A DNA stretch of 64,000 nucleotides, taken from NCBI GenBank assembly GCA_903813345.2, contig CAIIXF020000006.1, forward strand, positions 8,294,989-8,358,988, given 5' to 3'. Both the position numbers and the translations under genes were made by a program. Shown here one piece after another: positions 51,501-63,372 of the stretch; within the stretch, counting starts at the first letter, position 1, and every line of letters begins with the position of its first letter. Under the pieces are notes generated by a model. The model had not been told where the DNA came from. It did not search any database and saw only the letters and a program-made list of their open reading frames with translations. Source of the stretch: Owenia fusiformis. Taxonomy: Eukaryota; Annelida; Polychaeta; Sabellida; Oweniidae.

Positions 51501-54500
51501 ATTAAGTGTTGACAAATCATTGTTTAGTTTTTTACACTAGAAAATCTTTTGAACATTGATTGATTTCAAAGAATCACATGATTAGTTAGTTTAAAACAAA
51601 TAAATGTTGTTTTAATATTCATTTTATTTTACTCTCAGTTTTATTCAGGTTAATATTCCAAGTTTTGAATCATCTGAATCGAAAAAAATCACAAATAGAA
51701 GTGCCAAAAATGCACTAAAAATTTCTTTCTTTTGAATCCTTGAATAAATAAATCAAAAAGCAAATGACATTATGACCTTCCATTTAAATACTTTTAATAA
51801 CGATATAATTCTTTTAAATTAACACACTTGAAGACACATTTTCATTCAAGATAACCTTGACATTTTGAATGAAATCATCGATAAAAGGTTTAATTCCACA
51901 TCATTGATAATTCCAATCAGTTGAAGGCCACTGACTCATTGACAGGGTCAGTGACATTTGAATAATGTGACCTGTGGTACGAAAGTACATTCAATCTGAA
52001 AAACAAGATTCCAACAGCACAAAAGACATTTGCTGCATTAAAGTCAGGGACACGTTTCCATTTCCTTATTTACAAACTTCTTATAAAGAGATTCAAAAGA
52101 GTATTTCATCAATAAAAAGTTTAATTCCACTGATAATTCTTATCCAAGGCCATTGCCTCACTGAGAAGGTCATTGATAAGCTGAGCTGGGCAACTTTTTA
52201 AGTACATCCAACCTCAAGAATAAGATTCCCAAAAGCACAAAACAAATTCTGCTTCCCAAGTCAGTGACATGCATTCATTCTCATTTTTACATACATCATA
52301 TAAAGAGATTAGAAAGAGTATTGAATTTCAATGTTCCACATTCAATTAAGGATCGAGGATAATATATTGTGCACATTGCAAAATGTCACCTCTAAACCAG
52401 TCATAAATACTTTAAAACATATTTATCAAGTAAGCTTATACACCACGTTGCACTTTTCATATCATTTAATTCAATTAAGGTAACAGTATAATAGAATGAA
52501 ATAAATAAATCTTTCAAAAAACAAAAGCAAATTTTTTTCAAAAAAATCATAACGCGAAAGAAGACCAAATATAGAAGATTTGAGATACAGAAATGTCCAA
52601 ATTAATTAACTGAGAAGGGGATGTCTGTTTTTTCAAAACTACTGCTTGAAATGAATAACATTTGCATTGTTGGACCTTTTAGAAATTGGCAGAACATCAA
52701 ATGTTCTGAGCGAAATACATCGAATAATTGAAGATTCTCTCAAATTATCAATTTCTAACAAAATAATACAATATTAACAACAATACCAGAGACATGACAC
52801 TGAATTATGTACCACAATTAATCATGTCTGCCTTCAAATGATAAAAAGAATATCCCTAATATTTATGTTAAGACACGACTATGTAGGGGAATTCAGACAT
52901 ATAAGATAGTAACACAACAAAATCCATTCCCAGACTCATAAATCAACATTCATTCAATTTTTTCTGAACTGAAATTATATCAGTCTTTGATCATGAACTT
53001 GATTTACCTATATTTTTTAAAACTATACAGACCCTCAAGTTTTTATCATACAATCGTCTAAAAGGCATGTCAGATAATATTTTCTTTAATGTTGTTCACA
53101 TGTGTTTCAAATTGTTGTAAATTTCTTTGTGTAACCCAACGAGGGTTGAAATTAACCCTAGCACAAAATTCAAATCCATCAAACACTTGATAATTTATCA
53201 TATAATAAATCAACCCAACTCTATGTCTCTCTTCAAGTTACAAGACTTAAGTGATAAATTCTAGTGAATATTATTTGTTCAGGGTTAAGAAGTTGAATCC
53301 ATTTAACTTTAATAATGACACTCTTTGGTGCTCCGATGTGATTTATACCTGTAAATCTCACCTGGAGCCCTATCAAAGTGAGAAGTTCGTTAAAGGTAAG
53401 TGTTGTGATATGGAGACTCTCACAGTTGCGGAGAGAGGCGAGAGCGCGAAATTGTTTTCTGGAAGTTGTCGTCAACAAAAAACTTGTTACTTGCTGCAAT
53501 GACAAACTGTATTAAACCACTGGAGCAAAACAACGGACTAATAATTAGTAATATTTGGATTGGTATTAAATATACAATAAACAATACAATGATGATGATT
53601 TAATAAGAAGCATCACAATTTTAAAATTAAGGTAAACATCATACTGCACGTTTAATTTAACAAGGCATTAACATGACAAAATGTCACCACCTAGTTGCTC
53701 ACAATATTATGAGTTCAAACTTAAGTCAGATTTGAATTTCTGAGAACTTGTAAAGTCAAATTTGAACTTCTGAAAAGATGTAGATGATTTTGAAAAAAAA
53801 ATTTGGTCAATTTGAAGCAAGTTGAAACAGACCTTTTTGACCTTTTTTGACCTTGAGAAGGTCATTAAAGGTCAAATGTCAAATCTAAAGTCAGATTTGA
53901 ATTTCTGAGAACATGTAGATGATTTTGAAAAAAAATTAGTCAATTTGAAGCAAGTTGAAAAAAGACCTTTTTGATTTTTTTGACCTTGAGAAGGTCATTG
54001 AAGGTCAAATGTCAAATCTAAAGTCAAATCTAAAGTCATATTTGAATTTCTGAGAACATGTAGATGATTTTGAAAAAAAATTTAGTCAATTTGAAGCAAG
54101 ATGAAAAAATATCTTTTTGACCTTTTTTGACATTGAGAAGGTCATTGAAGGTCAAGTGTCAAATCTAAAGTCAGATTTGAATTTCTGAGAACATGTAGAT
54201 AATTTTGAAAAAAAAATTTAGTCAATTTGAAGCAAGTTGAAAAAAGACCTTTTTGACCTTTTTTGACTTTGAGAAGGTCATTGAAGGTCAAATGTCAAAT
54301 CTTAAGTCAAATCTAAAGTCAGATTTGAATTTCTGAGAACACGTAGATAATTTTGAAAATTTTTTTTAGTCAATTTGAAGCAAGTTGAAAACAGACCTTT
54401 TTGACCTTTTTGACCTTGAGAAGGTCATTTAAGGTCAAATGTCAAATCTAAAGTCAGATTTGAATTTCTGAGAACATGTAGATGATTTTGAAAAAAAAAT

Positions 54501-57500
54501 TAGTCAATTTGAAGCAAGTTGAAAAAAGACCTTTTTGACCTTTTTTGACCTTGAGAAGGTCATTAAAGGTCAAATGTCAAATCTAAAGTCATATTTGAAT
54601 TTCTGAGAACATGTAGATGATTTTGAAAAAAATTTAGTCAATTTGAAGCAAGATGAAAAAATACCTTTTTGACCTTTTTTGACATTGAGAAGGTCATTGA
54701 AGGTCAAATGTCAAATCTAAAGTCAGATTTGAATTTCTGAGAACATGTAGATGATTTTGAAAAAAAAATTAAGTCAATTTGAAGCAAGTTGAAAAAATAC
54801 CTTTTTGACCTTTTTTGACTTTGAGAAGGTCATTGAAGGTCAAATGTCAAATCTTAAGTCAAATCTAAAGTCAGATTTGAATTTCTGAGAACACGTAGAT
54901 GATTTTGAAAAATTTTTTTAGTCAATTTGAAGCAAGTTGAAAACAGACCTTTTTGACCTTTTTGACCTTGAGAAGGTCATTGAAGGTCAAATGTCAAATC
55001 TTAAGTCAGATTTGAATTTCTGAGAACACGTAGATGATTTTGAAAAAAAAATTTAGTTAATTTGAAGCAAGTTGAAAACAGACCTTTTTGACCTTTTTTG
55101 ACCTTGAGAAGGTCATTGAAGGTCAAATGTCAAATCTAAAGTCAGATTTGAATTTCTGAGAACATGTAGATGATTTTGAAAAAAAATTTTAGTCAATTTG
55201 AAGCAAGTTGAAAACAGACCTTTTTGACCTTTTTTGACCTTGAAAAGGTCATTGAAGGTCAAATGTCAAATCTAAAGTCAGATTTGAAGGTCAAATGTCA
55301 AATCTAAAGTCAGATTTGAATTTCTGAGAACATGTAGATGATTTTGAAAAAAAATTTAGTCAATGTGAAGCAAGTTGAAAAAAGACCTTTTTGACCTTGA
55401 GAAGGTCATTGAAGGTCAAATGTCAAATCTAAAGTCAGATTTGAACTTCTGAGAACATGTAGATGATTTAGAAAAAAATTGAAGTCAGTCTAAACAGTAT
55501 TTGTTAAGTTATAGGAAGTTGTAAGAAATTGTTACAGACGCCGAACGCCAACCGCCGGACGCCAACCACCAACCGCCGGACGCCGTCGCAAAAAAACGGA
55601 GACCATAACAATATGTCACCACTTTTGGTGGTGACATAAAAATGGAAATGACATTTCAAAGAATCTGTATAAAAAGATGTTTTTTACTTAAAATTTTGTG
55701 TAAATAAATATATATCATCCATATTTAGAATTGGAAATATTAAAGCATAGTACCATAATATTTATAAGTTTGCGAGTCACATTTATATAGCGAAATTGAT
55801 CCAGAAAGAATTGCAGTCTCACTTTGGACAATCACCAACTTCTCATGTGTTGTTATCTTTAATGCAAAATATCAATGAAAAAACTTGAACTATCAAGAAA
55901 TACAACAGGAATTTACTAATGAGAGAATGTAAATTGTAACGTTCATTAAAATGATAAATAGAATTGGTATATTAAAAGGACTTTATAAACAGGCAAAATC
56001 TATTGATGAACTCATGGGCAATGACAAAAATAACAATACATTGGATCAATCATCTTATTATATCAATTAAATCATTGATACATGCAGATACACTCTACTT
56101 GTAATTAACAAATATTTACTTAATTGTATAAATATAATTCATTACTCTCAATGAGATTCATTTCATCACTGAACATGACAGCATGAGATTAATTCTGATA
56201 AATAATGATAACAAAGACTGCACCCTCTGTAAGGGTACTATGTTACTTACTAACTGTAGCTGTAAACAAAGAAACAAAATTCAGAAAAATAATCAAGACG
56301 CTATACCTAGTATCAGTTTTGTTAAATTTTCAATTGTTCATAATATTTTCAACAAGAATACTAGATTTTTGCTGTACTTTTTCTTTAATATGAGGCACTT
56401 ATATTAATTGGATAAATAATATAGGTGTGTATGTGAGGAACAGAAGACTGCACTAAAAGCACTAAGAATGGCAAAGATATTAGTGTTGCATTCAGTTTTG
56501 CTTTATTTTCATGGAAGAATACTAAATAAATATACAATATTTGTTTTCCCTGATTGAGAGGAAATCGTATCGGAAATTACAAAATCAAATCTGTTTTTTC
56601 TGTCAATAACTTAGAATTCACACTATGTCAATACATGAAGTTTCTTCTTTGGACTAACAGAAATATAATCCAAATTCAGGACAAGATTTTCCTTTTACTT
56701 CAAAGCTATATCTTATAGAATTAAGCAACTCTAAGAGCTATAAAAAGTTGTAAAATGAAACTTTTTAAAATGAGTGGAAATTGAGACCTAGACCTCTTCT
56801 GTGATAAAAATCAAAAATCAATAAATATCATAATGGTACGAAATACAAAAACATCTAATTGAGTAAATGGCTAAATGCGCATGTACCCAATATTGACCTG
56901 ACAGAGAGGGTAATTTAGATGTTTACCATCAACACCTAATACATCGAAATCTCATAAAGTTCATGCTTTATTTTGACGCTATTTTTCAGGGTAACCTTAG
57001 TGAGAAACACAGCCGAGCAGAAACACCTGCGACTCGTGAGCAGCCATTTTAAGAGAGAAATGAAGAAAAACATGGCAGCATATCGCAATAAAACTGACCA
57101 ATTGAAAGAGGAGTTATACCAATTCCAAAATGATCTTAACCAATTTCACATGGATGACTCAAAAGATGTCAGGACTAATTCCAATATGGCTGACACGCCA
57201 TCACGATTTTACTCCTCGCCATATAGTCGGATAACTCCAAAAACTGGTACATCCAGTCGGAATGGATTGTTGAAGCCCAAATGGAATTCTAGTCATAATT
57301 TATTAGATAGTGAAATGCTCAAAGCAGTAGATGAACGTAGAAATAGCACGCCCTTGCCAGAGAACTTGATGGCTCTCCCAGAGCTAAAGAATCATATACA
57401 GTTATCATACATAGACAGGAAAAACTCAGTTCAGAATCTTTCGCATATTTTAATCCCAGAGGAGGATAAAATTGATTCTGATCCTCCATCATTTGATTCT

Positions 57501-60500
57501 AGTATGGAGTCAGACGAACAGACATTACAGAGTGATATAAAACCCAAACAGGAAACAATGGATTATACTGAAGGAAAACATCATACAGATAATACTGATA
57601 AAAATACCAATAATAAAACAAGAAATAAATCTAAAGGAAAAAGAACAAACAGAAAAGTAAAAGAACCAGCAGAAAGTCCTGACAAAATGTCATATAGTCC
57701 TAAAAATAAAAATAAAAGCAACAAAAAGGTCCACTTTGCTTGTGACACATCGGATGGAGGATACAGCTCAATGTCAAGCTCCCCCAAACCTACATTAGAG
57801 CCCCAAAAACCAGCACTTAAATTTCCTATTATCCTTGAGAGAACAAACTCCATAATACCACCAATTATGGAGAAATTCTGCATCCTTGGACCATCCCATA
57901 AACCCAACAATATTGAACGTCAAACAAGTGATAAAAACCTAAAAAGAATGAAAAGTCGGACTAAACCAAACAAAACAGCAATCACTAGAAAGTCCTCAGA
58001 GAGTAAAATTGAGTATAAAGTATATTATAAAAACCCAGACAAAGACATCAGCCCTGTGGACAAATTCCGGGAAGTTGCACAAAAAGTGATGCCCCAATCA
58101 CGAACAAACAGAGACAAAATGAGCATGCTGGATGTGGTGCTTGCAGTAAAAGAAAGACTCTGGGAAAACCAGCGGGACTTAAAATTTGGGGAATCAGTGC
58201 CAAAAGCGAATCATGGTGTTTTATTGACAGATTTCTTGCTGAGTAAATCTGCAGATCATGAAAGGCAGGAGAACAAAATGGTAAGATTATGAGATTAACA
58301 TATATTTAGAAATAATCCCAAGATAATCTGCATTTATTGAACTGATAATAATGGAATGGCACGGGGAAATCTATTTTAACATTTTTACAAAGACCTAAAA
58401 AATGTATGATCGAATGGTTTTTTGGCTTATGATATCTCGTGAGCATATATGACTTTATGTATATAATGATAATAAGTTGGTTTGTATAGGTTAATGATAT
58501 AAATTATACATAGTTCACAATTTATAGACTTTTTAAATACTCAATGGACATATCAAATAGTACATATAAATTATATCGTCCTCACACATCTATTTTTTGC
58601 AAGGGTTTGTTTTCAATAAGCCAATCTGGCATCACCTTTCCATGTAATCAAATATGAGTTCATTGTCATTGTTAAATGAGTAAATGAACTTATATTTGAA
58701 TAACCTATTTCCATATATTTAATTATTCAATTAAACCCAATTGAACTTTTTATTTGAGCAATTGATCTGTATGTCAATGTTAGATGTTTCTCAATAAATC
58801 TGAGATTTTATTCCATGACATCCTCACCTAGAATTACTAAAACCCGCTTTAAAAGTACAATCCCCTCCAAAAATTTAACAATAGAAAGTCCATCATTGGA
58901 ATTATATGCTTGGCGACCTACTGTAATTGAGGAATTAAAGTTCAAACTAATGGAGAGCTGAGGTGCATATATTTTGATGAGAAAGCACAAAGGGCAACAT
59001 TTGGAAATAATTTCAGACATTATTCACATTTTCATATAATTTGAGTTTATAAATTGAGAACAAATACTGAGAAAGAATGTAAAAAACAAGTAGGTGATTA
59101 TGATTTCTCACCCATGTGAGCTAAAAAATTATTAAAAAAAACCTGTGATATAAATTCGAGAAATATGAGTATACAGTAAAATAACATTTGAATGAATCTT
59201 GAAAGAGAATCACAACAGAAATATCTCAAATGTTTGCTTTCCTGCCATGATTATATTATTACAAATGTTACAATCTTATCAGAACTTTAGAATGAAACAG
59301 ACAATCATAAAATATCTGAAGTTGTATTGTAATAGCATTTGCCAATACTCAACTGATAATCATTGCATGTATCATAAAGTGACATTCTTATTTTAGTGTA
59401 CCTCTCGTGTCACTGATTAGAAAGCAAGGAACAAATAAATAAATAAATAACACGTATAAACATGTACAACTGTTGACAAATTCAATGTTCCTTTACTCAA
59501 TGATACATGTCAAATAAAGTGTAAATGTTAGTATAGATTTTTGGTGATTTTTGGGTATACATATATTCCCCATATACATGTCATTCTCATCAAATTATTT
59601 CTGTTTATGTATCATAGGAAAGCATAAGGGACAACTTAAAACAAATACACACATACACCAAGGAATTCTAGTATCATTTTAGGGGTCTTATGTATTTTCA
59701 GGCAGTGGAGGGGTCTTCACAAAAGGGTGTCCCTGGATTCTCAGCTGAACGAAGTGGAAGACGTCACCCAAATGTGCTTTTGAAAAATCAACTCCGAAAA
59801 ATGGCGAGAAATCGAACAATGTCAGAACAAATAGAGGCAGAGCAATATAGACTTGAAAATATGGATGTCACAAAATCCTGACACTATGACATTGGGGCTC
59901 TATGAAATGTGCATGTAATCTGACATGAATTCGTGTCAGTGGAATACAGTTATCAGTAAAAAATATATTAATTCACAGAGATCCATCAATTATATAGGTC
60001 AATTACCTAACTTACAATGGTTTCTAGTGGATGTAACCTAGATTGTTCACAGTTTTGACAAGCTACATATCACATAATTATTCTTCTGTAAGAGTATCCA
60101 TACATGTCAATTGATGTTATGAACGTATATGCCATGAAATAAAGATGACTAAAAATTATATACACACTGTGGTAGTTTACAGTTATTTATTGGTAGAAAT
60201 GCCTTTCTTAAATTATCATGCTCTCTGATAATAACAATCATAACAATCGTGATTTTATCAAATTTTTTTTTAAATAATTTCATTCATGATGTCAAAACAA
60301 AATGTTATACTGAGCAAAAGCTTTTTTGCACATTTCATTTCAAATATTATTGTGAAGATTCATGTATAAAAAAAAGTTTTTAGCTTCAACCAAGCATTGT
60401 AAAGACATAAGCAGCTCAAAATATTATGTTCATATTAAACAACATGTGCACATGTTTGTTTTATCAATATCCCAAATATATCAGGAGATTGGGGAGCTCA

Positions 60501-63372
60501 CACTATAATAGTTGCAGATCCATGAATTAAATAATGAAGGTTATTTTTCAGTTACAAGCATATTCCATGTACAAGCTATAATAAACCTGTTTAAGAAATG
60601 ATCGCATCAGAGATTTTAATGTCATGGAAGACAATTAGATATGAAAAAATAGAAATGACAAAAAGTGTTCACATTTAGAAAGGTTCCCTTTACAAAAGTG
60701 TTCTATTTAGTCCCTGTACCAAAGGAAGAGAGAATTAGAAGCAAATATTTCACCTATGCTAACAGTTAACAAGTATAAACTAAATAACATGTTAGATTTA
60801 CAAAATGCAAAGTAAACACAAAAACATATACACAAACAAATATAAAGCAAAAAATAAAAACAAAATAAAACTTACATAGAGGTTTGCCTTTGTGACCATT
60901 TGAAATTGTTAGCATTTTGGTCTGTACTGAGGGTAAAGCTATTACGTCGTTCCGGAGGTATGGGGGTAAGGGGGGCATCGGATGTGCTGCCAGAGCTACT
61001 GATTGAACTAGAACTGCTGAAACATGCAGGTGTCTCATGCTACATACAGTGTTTACAGATTGTCAGAAAGATTATACAAGATAATTTCATGTTTTTGCTA
61101 CTATGATTACAAGAGAGAATGATACATAAAAAGAAGTTTTGAAAAATGGTCCCCTATTTCTATACTGCCATATTTGAAAAGGTATCACAAAATGTTTTCA
61201 ATTTAACAACAGATGAAAGAATATAATACTGATTTTGAAACATTTTCTTGTAACATGAAAATAAAAATAAAAAAATATTAAAATTCAGTTAATGAAAATC
61301 ATAATTTGTTTCTATTTGATAATCTTTTGTCAAAATAATCCACAGATAGTTTATGTATTTAATCAAGGAGGATTGGAAGCCAGGGTTCCAACTCGATATT
61401 CTTTAATCTCCACGCATGCGTCATTTGCTATTCGTGTCTGTATAATTTGTACGACTGCATGGAGAATGACCCGATACTCTCCAACAAAGCTATCGCTAGG
61501 TGATTGTTTTGCAGAATATCGGTGTTGCATTCTGGGAGCCAATCCTCCTTGGTATTTAATCATAGAGCAAAAACATGATCATATTTTATGAAATTGACAA
61601 GATGCTGCAGTGACATCTATCAGACTTCAGTTGAAAGAATAGCATATAAATCATAATGCACAGGAACAATACATAAATCATACACTAGAATAAAATAAAT
61701 TTTGAGTATAAATTGAAATAACTAGTTAAGATATACATATACACGTAACATAATAGCAAAGCAAGATTCAAGGAAGATCAACATGAGGTCATTTCTTATG
61801 AAGTATATTGGATGCTTGAAATTTAACTCTCTTTTTTGATGTAAGTACAGTGACATGAAAGACAATGAATTTCTCACAAATAATCACTTAATTTTTTCTA
61901 GAAATGACATCATGTGCTCTTGTATATTGTGCAGCATGCAAGGTAAATGTGTATATCACCTAACTAAACTATAAACAAGAATGTAAACATGCAAAAATGA
62001 AGAACATGCAAAACAACAAAGTAAAAAAAACATGTAAATAAAAACATGTAAAAAGCAAAAAAATAAAAACATGCAAATGAAAATGAAACATGCAAAACAC
62101 ATTCAAAACAGACGCAAAGCACTGTGTCAAGCAATCAGTTATTACAAAATCTCTCAAATAGACGAAGCCATCAATAGTGGACTCTAATCATATCAAACTA
62201 GCAAATTGATTAACTTACCAATAGTTTGTTTAAACCACTTCTAATGTAATCCATACCATACTAGGATACTCTTAATGTTTCCAAACTGCCTATACAATAA
62301 GCTAAGAGAATTTTGAATTCACTCGAGAAATTCATTTTCCATGTAAACTTTTCTAATAATGGTGGAGTACAATTCATTCAACTATCTACTGTGTATCATG
62401 GAAGTAATTAAAAAAGCTAGAGACAACCAAAGCAAAACACTTCTACAATGTTTACACTCACAATTTCTTATTCCTAAAAGTGATAAAATTGAATCAAGAT
62501 GACTAACAGTAACATATTTGATATGTCTAACCAAATATTTTTCATTTATACATGTACATTTTACTTGTTGGACTTATACTGAAATGGCTCTGGCTTCACA
62601 GACTTTCTCCTTACTATACCATGAATTCTTCTACATATATCATGAAAACTCCTCTATATACCATTAATACTCCTTTCTATATCATGAATACTTCTCCATA
62701 TATCATGAATACTCCTTCATATATCACAAATACTTCTTCATATATCATGAATACTTCTCCATATGAGCAAACAGGCCTCGGAGAGGGGGTACAGGCGATT
62801 TGATCAATTCATTTTGTAATTTCTTACTTTGTGGATAATATCCCCAATAGGGGGTCTTCCACTTCATGTTATTGTAATATTATACAATATAAGGAAATAA
62901 ATAATAATAATAATAATATACCATGAATACTCCTCCATATTTCATGAATACTCCTTAATATATCATGAATACTCCTTTATATATCATGAACTCATATTCC
63001 CCCTAAATATGCTTCATTATCTGTACTGACACAAACTACTGTATGTTCTGCAAAATGATATGCAGGATGATAAAAATTATAATGATAAACTTGATAACAC
63101 GCTTCATGATAACATGCTTCATGATAACATACTTCATGATACACTTCATAATATGCTTGAGAAATGTGCAAGAATATTTGACACTTCATTCAAAATACTG
63201 ACGCGAAAATTAACAAAAAATAATGAAAAATAAATAGGACTAAAATGCCATCTTTTGACAAATTAAGACAACTCACTGAGAGAATGGCCGCCACATGCGT
63301 TTTTCAACCTGAGTTGGTGGGCAGCTCTTATTTCTGCGCCGCGTCATCACCGGAGAGGGCGAAGCTGGAGGT
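36559..63372 (-). CDS. KIF21: KIF21-type kinesin, C-terminal part (linker and WD40 propeller)
   Basis: Ten exons in transcription order: 63277-63372, 60876-61016, 44306-44419, 43930-44066, 43506-43689, 43019-43186, 42554-42677, 41762-41932, 38748-38947, 36559-36646 (TGA at 36559-36561). Phases match throughout (474 codons including stop). The first three exons encode a Ser/Pro/Arg-rich linker ([21 protein letters not shown]). The rest form the WD40 propeller: [72 protein letters not shown] with [12 protein letters not shown], and NDRTVGIWR. These motifs and their order match metazoan KIF21A/KIF21B, plus-end kinesins that restrain microtubule growth. The motor and coiled coil are outside the window to the right. 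The intron after exon 43930-44066 begins with GC instead of GT. The 16.5-kb intron between 60876 and 44419 contains a gene on the other strand. Confidence 0.9.
38040..38350. repeat. CAGCTG-rich degenerate tandem repeat
   Basis: Units of about 30-36 bp read ACACAGCTGAAATACAGCTG followed by GTTCATTAA-like spacers, so a dozen or so CAGCTG E-box palindromes occur in 300 bp. It lies in the last KIF21 intron. Confidence 0.75.
38930..40065. repeat. 52-bp minisatellite, about 21 units, touching a KIF21 exon
   Basis: On the plus strand the unit contains CAACAGTACCATTGATGGAT, then TGAAATACATAAGTTGTCAA and ATAAGATGATAC. The array begins at the start of KIF21 exon 38748-38947. In the gene orientation each unit carries a version of that exon's acceptor and first bases (TTTCAGTCCATCAATGG). 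Most units read TTTCAATCC, but several keep CAG. Periodic frames over the array are not genes. Confidence 0.92.
40540..41760. repeat. Tandem segmental duplication, two ~620-bp copies
   Basis: Blocks present in both copies, in order: GCCACCATGGGGATTTGAAC (40608 and 41228), GCTGGATGGCATCAGGGGAC (about 40740 and 41359), GGCGAAGTAACCCCTTAATT (40823 and 41443), GCCATCTTTCAAT.ATGAAAG (about 41026 and 41668) and a CATTTCTCTCACC / CATTTCCCTCACC block at the right end (about 41118 and 41750). In copy 2 that last block is the donor side of KIF21 exon 41762-41932; copy 1 keeps a donor-like site but no exon. The block GGTTCAAATCC (minus strand) resembles a tRNA B box. Confidence 0.8.
44793..44945. mobile_element. 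153-bp MITE with ~37-bp TIRs
   Basis: The left arm 44793-44829 (GTTGAATGAACCCAAATGTC and ATGTAACATGAAAAGCT) is matched by the reverse complement of 44909-44945 with few mismatches (TGTCATGTAACATGAAA is perfect in both). The loop is about 80 bp, AT-rich and non-coding. It lies in the large KIF21 intron. Confidence 0.8.
45000..46810. other. KIF21 intron, no gene seen
   Basis: Only short open frames. A tRNA B-box-like GGGTTCAATCCCCAC occurs on the minus strand at about 46390-46410, but I could not find a matching A box or acceptor stem, so no tRNA is called. Confidence 0.4.
46811..47478. mobile_element. Possible ~660-bp element with TTAA-flanked short TIRs
   Basis: The left end reads TATTTAAAGGCCCCATATAA and the right end (inverted) TATTTAAAGTCCCCGTCTAT, i.e. 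TTAA followed by AGGCCCC / AGTCCCC. TTAA duplications suit piggyBac- or Kolobok-type elements. The interior is AT-rich and non-coding. The TIR is short, so this call is tentative. Confidence 0.4.
49073..59881 (+). CDS. Unrecognised 548-aa protein nested in a KIF21 intron
   Basis: Three exons: 49073-49248 (ATG at 49073; begins [15 protein letters not shown], ends ...NMSITD plus two bases), 56990-58280 and 59702-59881 (TGA at 59879-59881). Donor/acceptor phases (2, then 0) agree. An in-frame TAA lies a few codons before the ATG. The second exon starts with a helical, basic segment ([20 protein letters not shown], then [20 protein letters not shown]) that could be a short coiled coil. A long low-complexity Ser/Lys/Asn-rich region follows, then a better ordered C-terminal part ([54 protein letters not shown]). 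There is no signal peptide or membrane segment. The long open frame and splice compatibility argue for a real gene. I do not recognise the family and propose no function. Confidence 0.75.
49260..53660. other. Intronic on both strands, no gene accepted
   Basis: AT-rich, with several short palindromic ACCATGG/CCATGGT sites around 50200-50360. An exon-like open stretch at about 53270-53396 was considered and set aside because its phase fits neither neighbour of the plus-strand gene. Confidence 0.35.
53661..55641. mobile_element. MITE-like element with ~13 tandem monomers
   Basis: The ends (CAAGGCATTAACATGACAAA then ATGTCACCACC; right end GGTGGTGACATAAAAATG) match the elements at 30494 and 28110. 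The core is about 13 tandem units of roughly 133-148 bp, each with CTTTTTGACC, TTGAGAAGGTCATTGAAGGT, CAAATGTCAAATCTAAAGTC, CTGAGAACATGTAGATGATT and AATTTGAAGCAAGTTGAAAA. One unit near 55270 has an extra internal duplication. Before the right end is a GC-rich run with repeated GCCGGACGCCAACC. It lies in the 16.5-kb KIF21 intron and in intron 1 of the nested gene. Confidence 0.85.
55642..56985. other. Intron of the nested gene, no feature seen
   Basis: AT-rich non-coding sequence. Short frames such as 56183-56407 show no similarity or exon structure. Confidence 0.4.
59433..59450. repeat. (AAAT)n microsatellite
   Basis: CAAATAAATAAATAAATAAC in the last intron of the nested gene. Confidence 0.8.
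60138..60143 (+). promoter_or_regulatory. Polyadenylation signal of the nested 548-aa gene
   Basis: AATAAA about 255 bp after the stop codon at 59879-59881, before KIF21 exon 60876-61016 on the other strand. Confidence 0.5.
61355..61560. mobile_element. 188-bp palindromic MITE with 9-bp target duplication
   Basis: The element 61364-61551 starts CAAGGAGGATTGG and ends with the exact inverse CCAATCCTCCTTG. Similarity between the arms extends about 45 bp inward (GATATTCT / AGAATATC). It is flanked on both sides by GTATTTAAT (61355-61363 and 61552-61560), a perfect 9-bp direct repeat, the length typical of Mutator-like (MULE) elements. The open frames on both strands are products of the palindrome. 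It lies in the KIF21 intron between exons 63277 and 61016. Confidence 0.85.
62610..63150. repeat. ATATATCATGAATACTCC repeats and flanking microsatellites
   Basis: A degenerate 18-20 bp unit ATATCATGAATACTCCTCC is repeated at 62617-62765 and again at 62918-63000. Between them is an (ATA)n tract at about 62897-62917. A related CTTCATGATAACATG repeat occurs at 63085-63150. The region is a KIF21 intron. Confidence 0.8.

Noticed and set aside
53270-53396. Plus-strand open segment with acceptor and donor ([15 protein letters not shown]...) as an exon of the nested 548-aa gene
   Set aside because: It accepts the phase-2 donor of exon 1 but ends in phase 1, which does not fit the next exon at 56990; exon 1 joins 56990 directly in frame.
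57581-57910. Minus-strand 109-residue Leu/Phe-rich frame that looks like a membrane protein
   Set aside because: It is antisense to the Lys/Asn-rich part of the 548-aa protein, which naturally gives Leu/Phe-rich complement frames.
61292-61591. Overlapping open frames of 99 and 66 residues on opposite strands
   Set aside because: They are produced by the palindromic MITE at 61364-61551.
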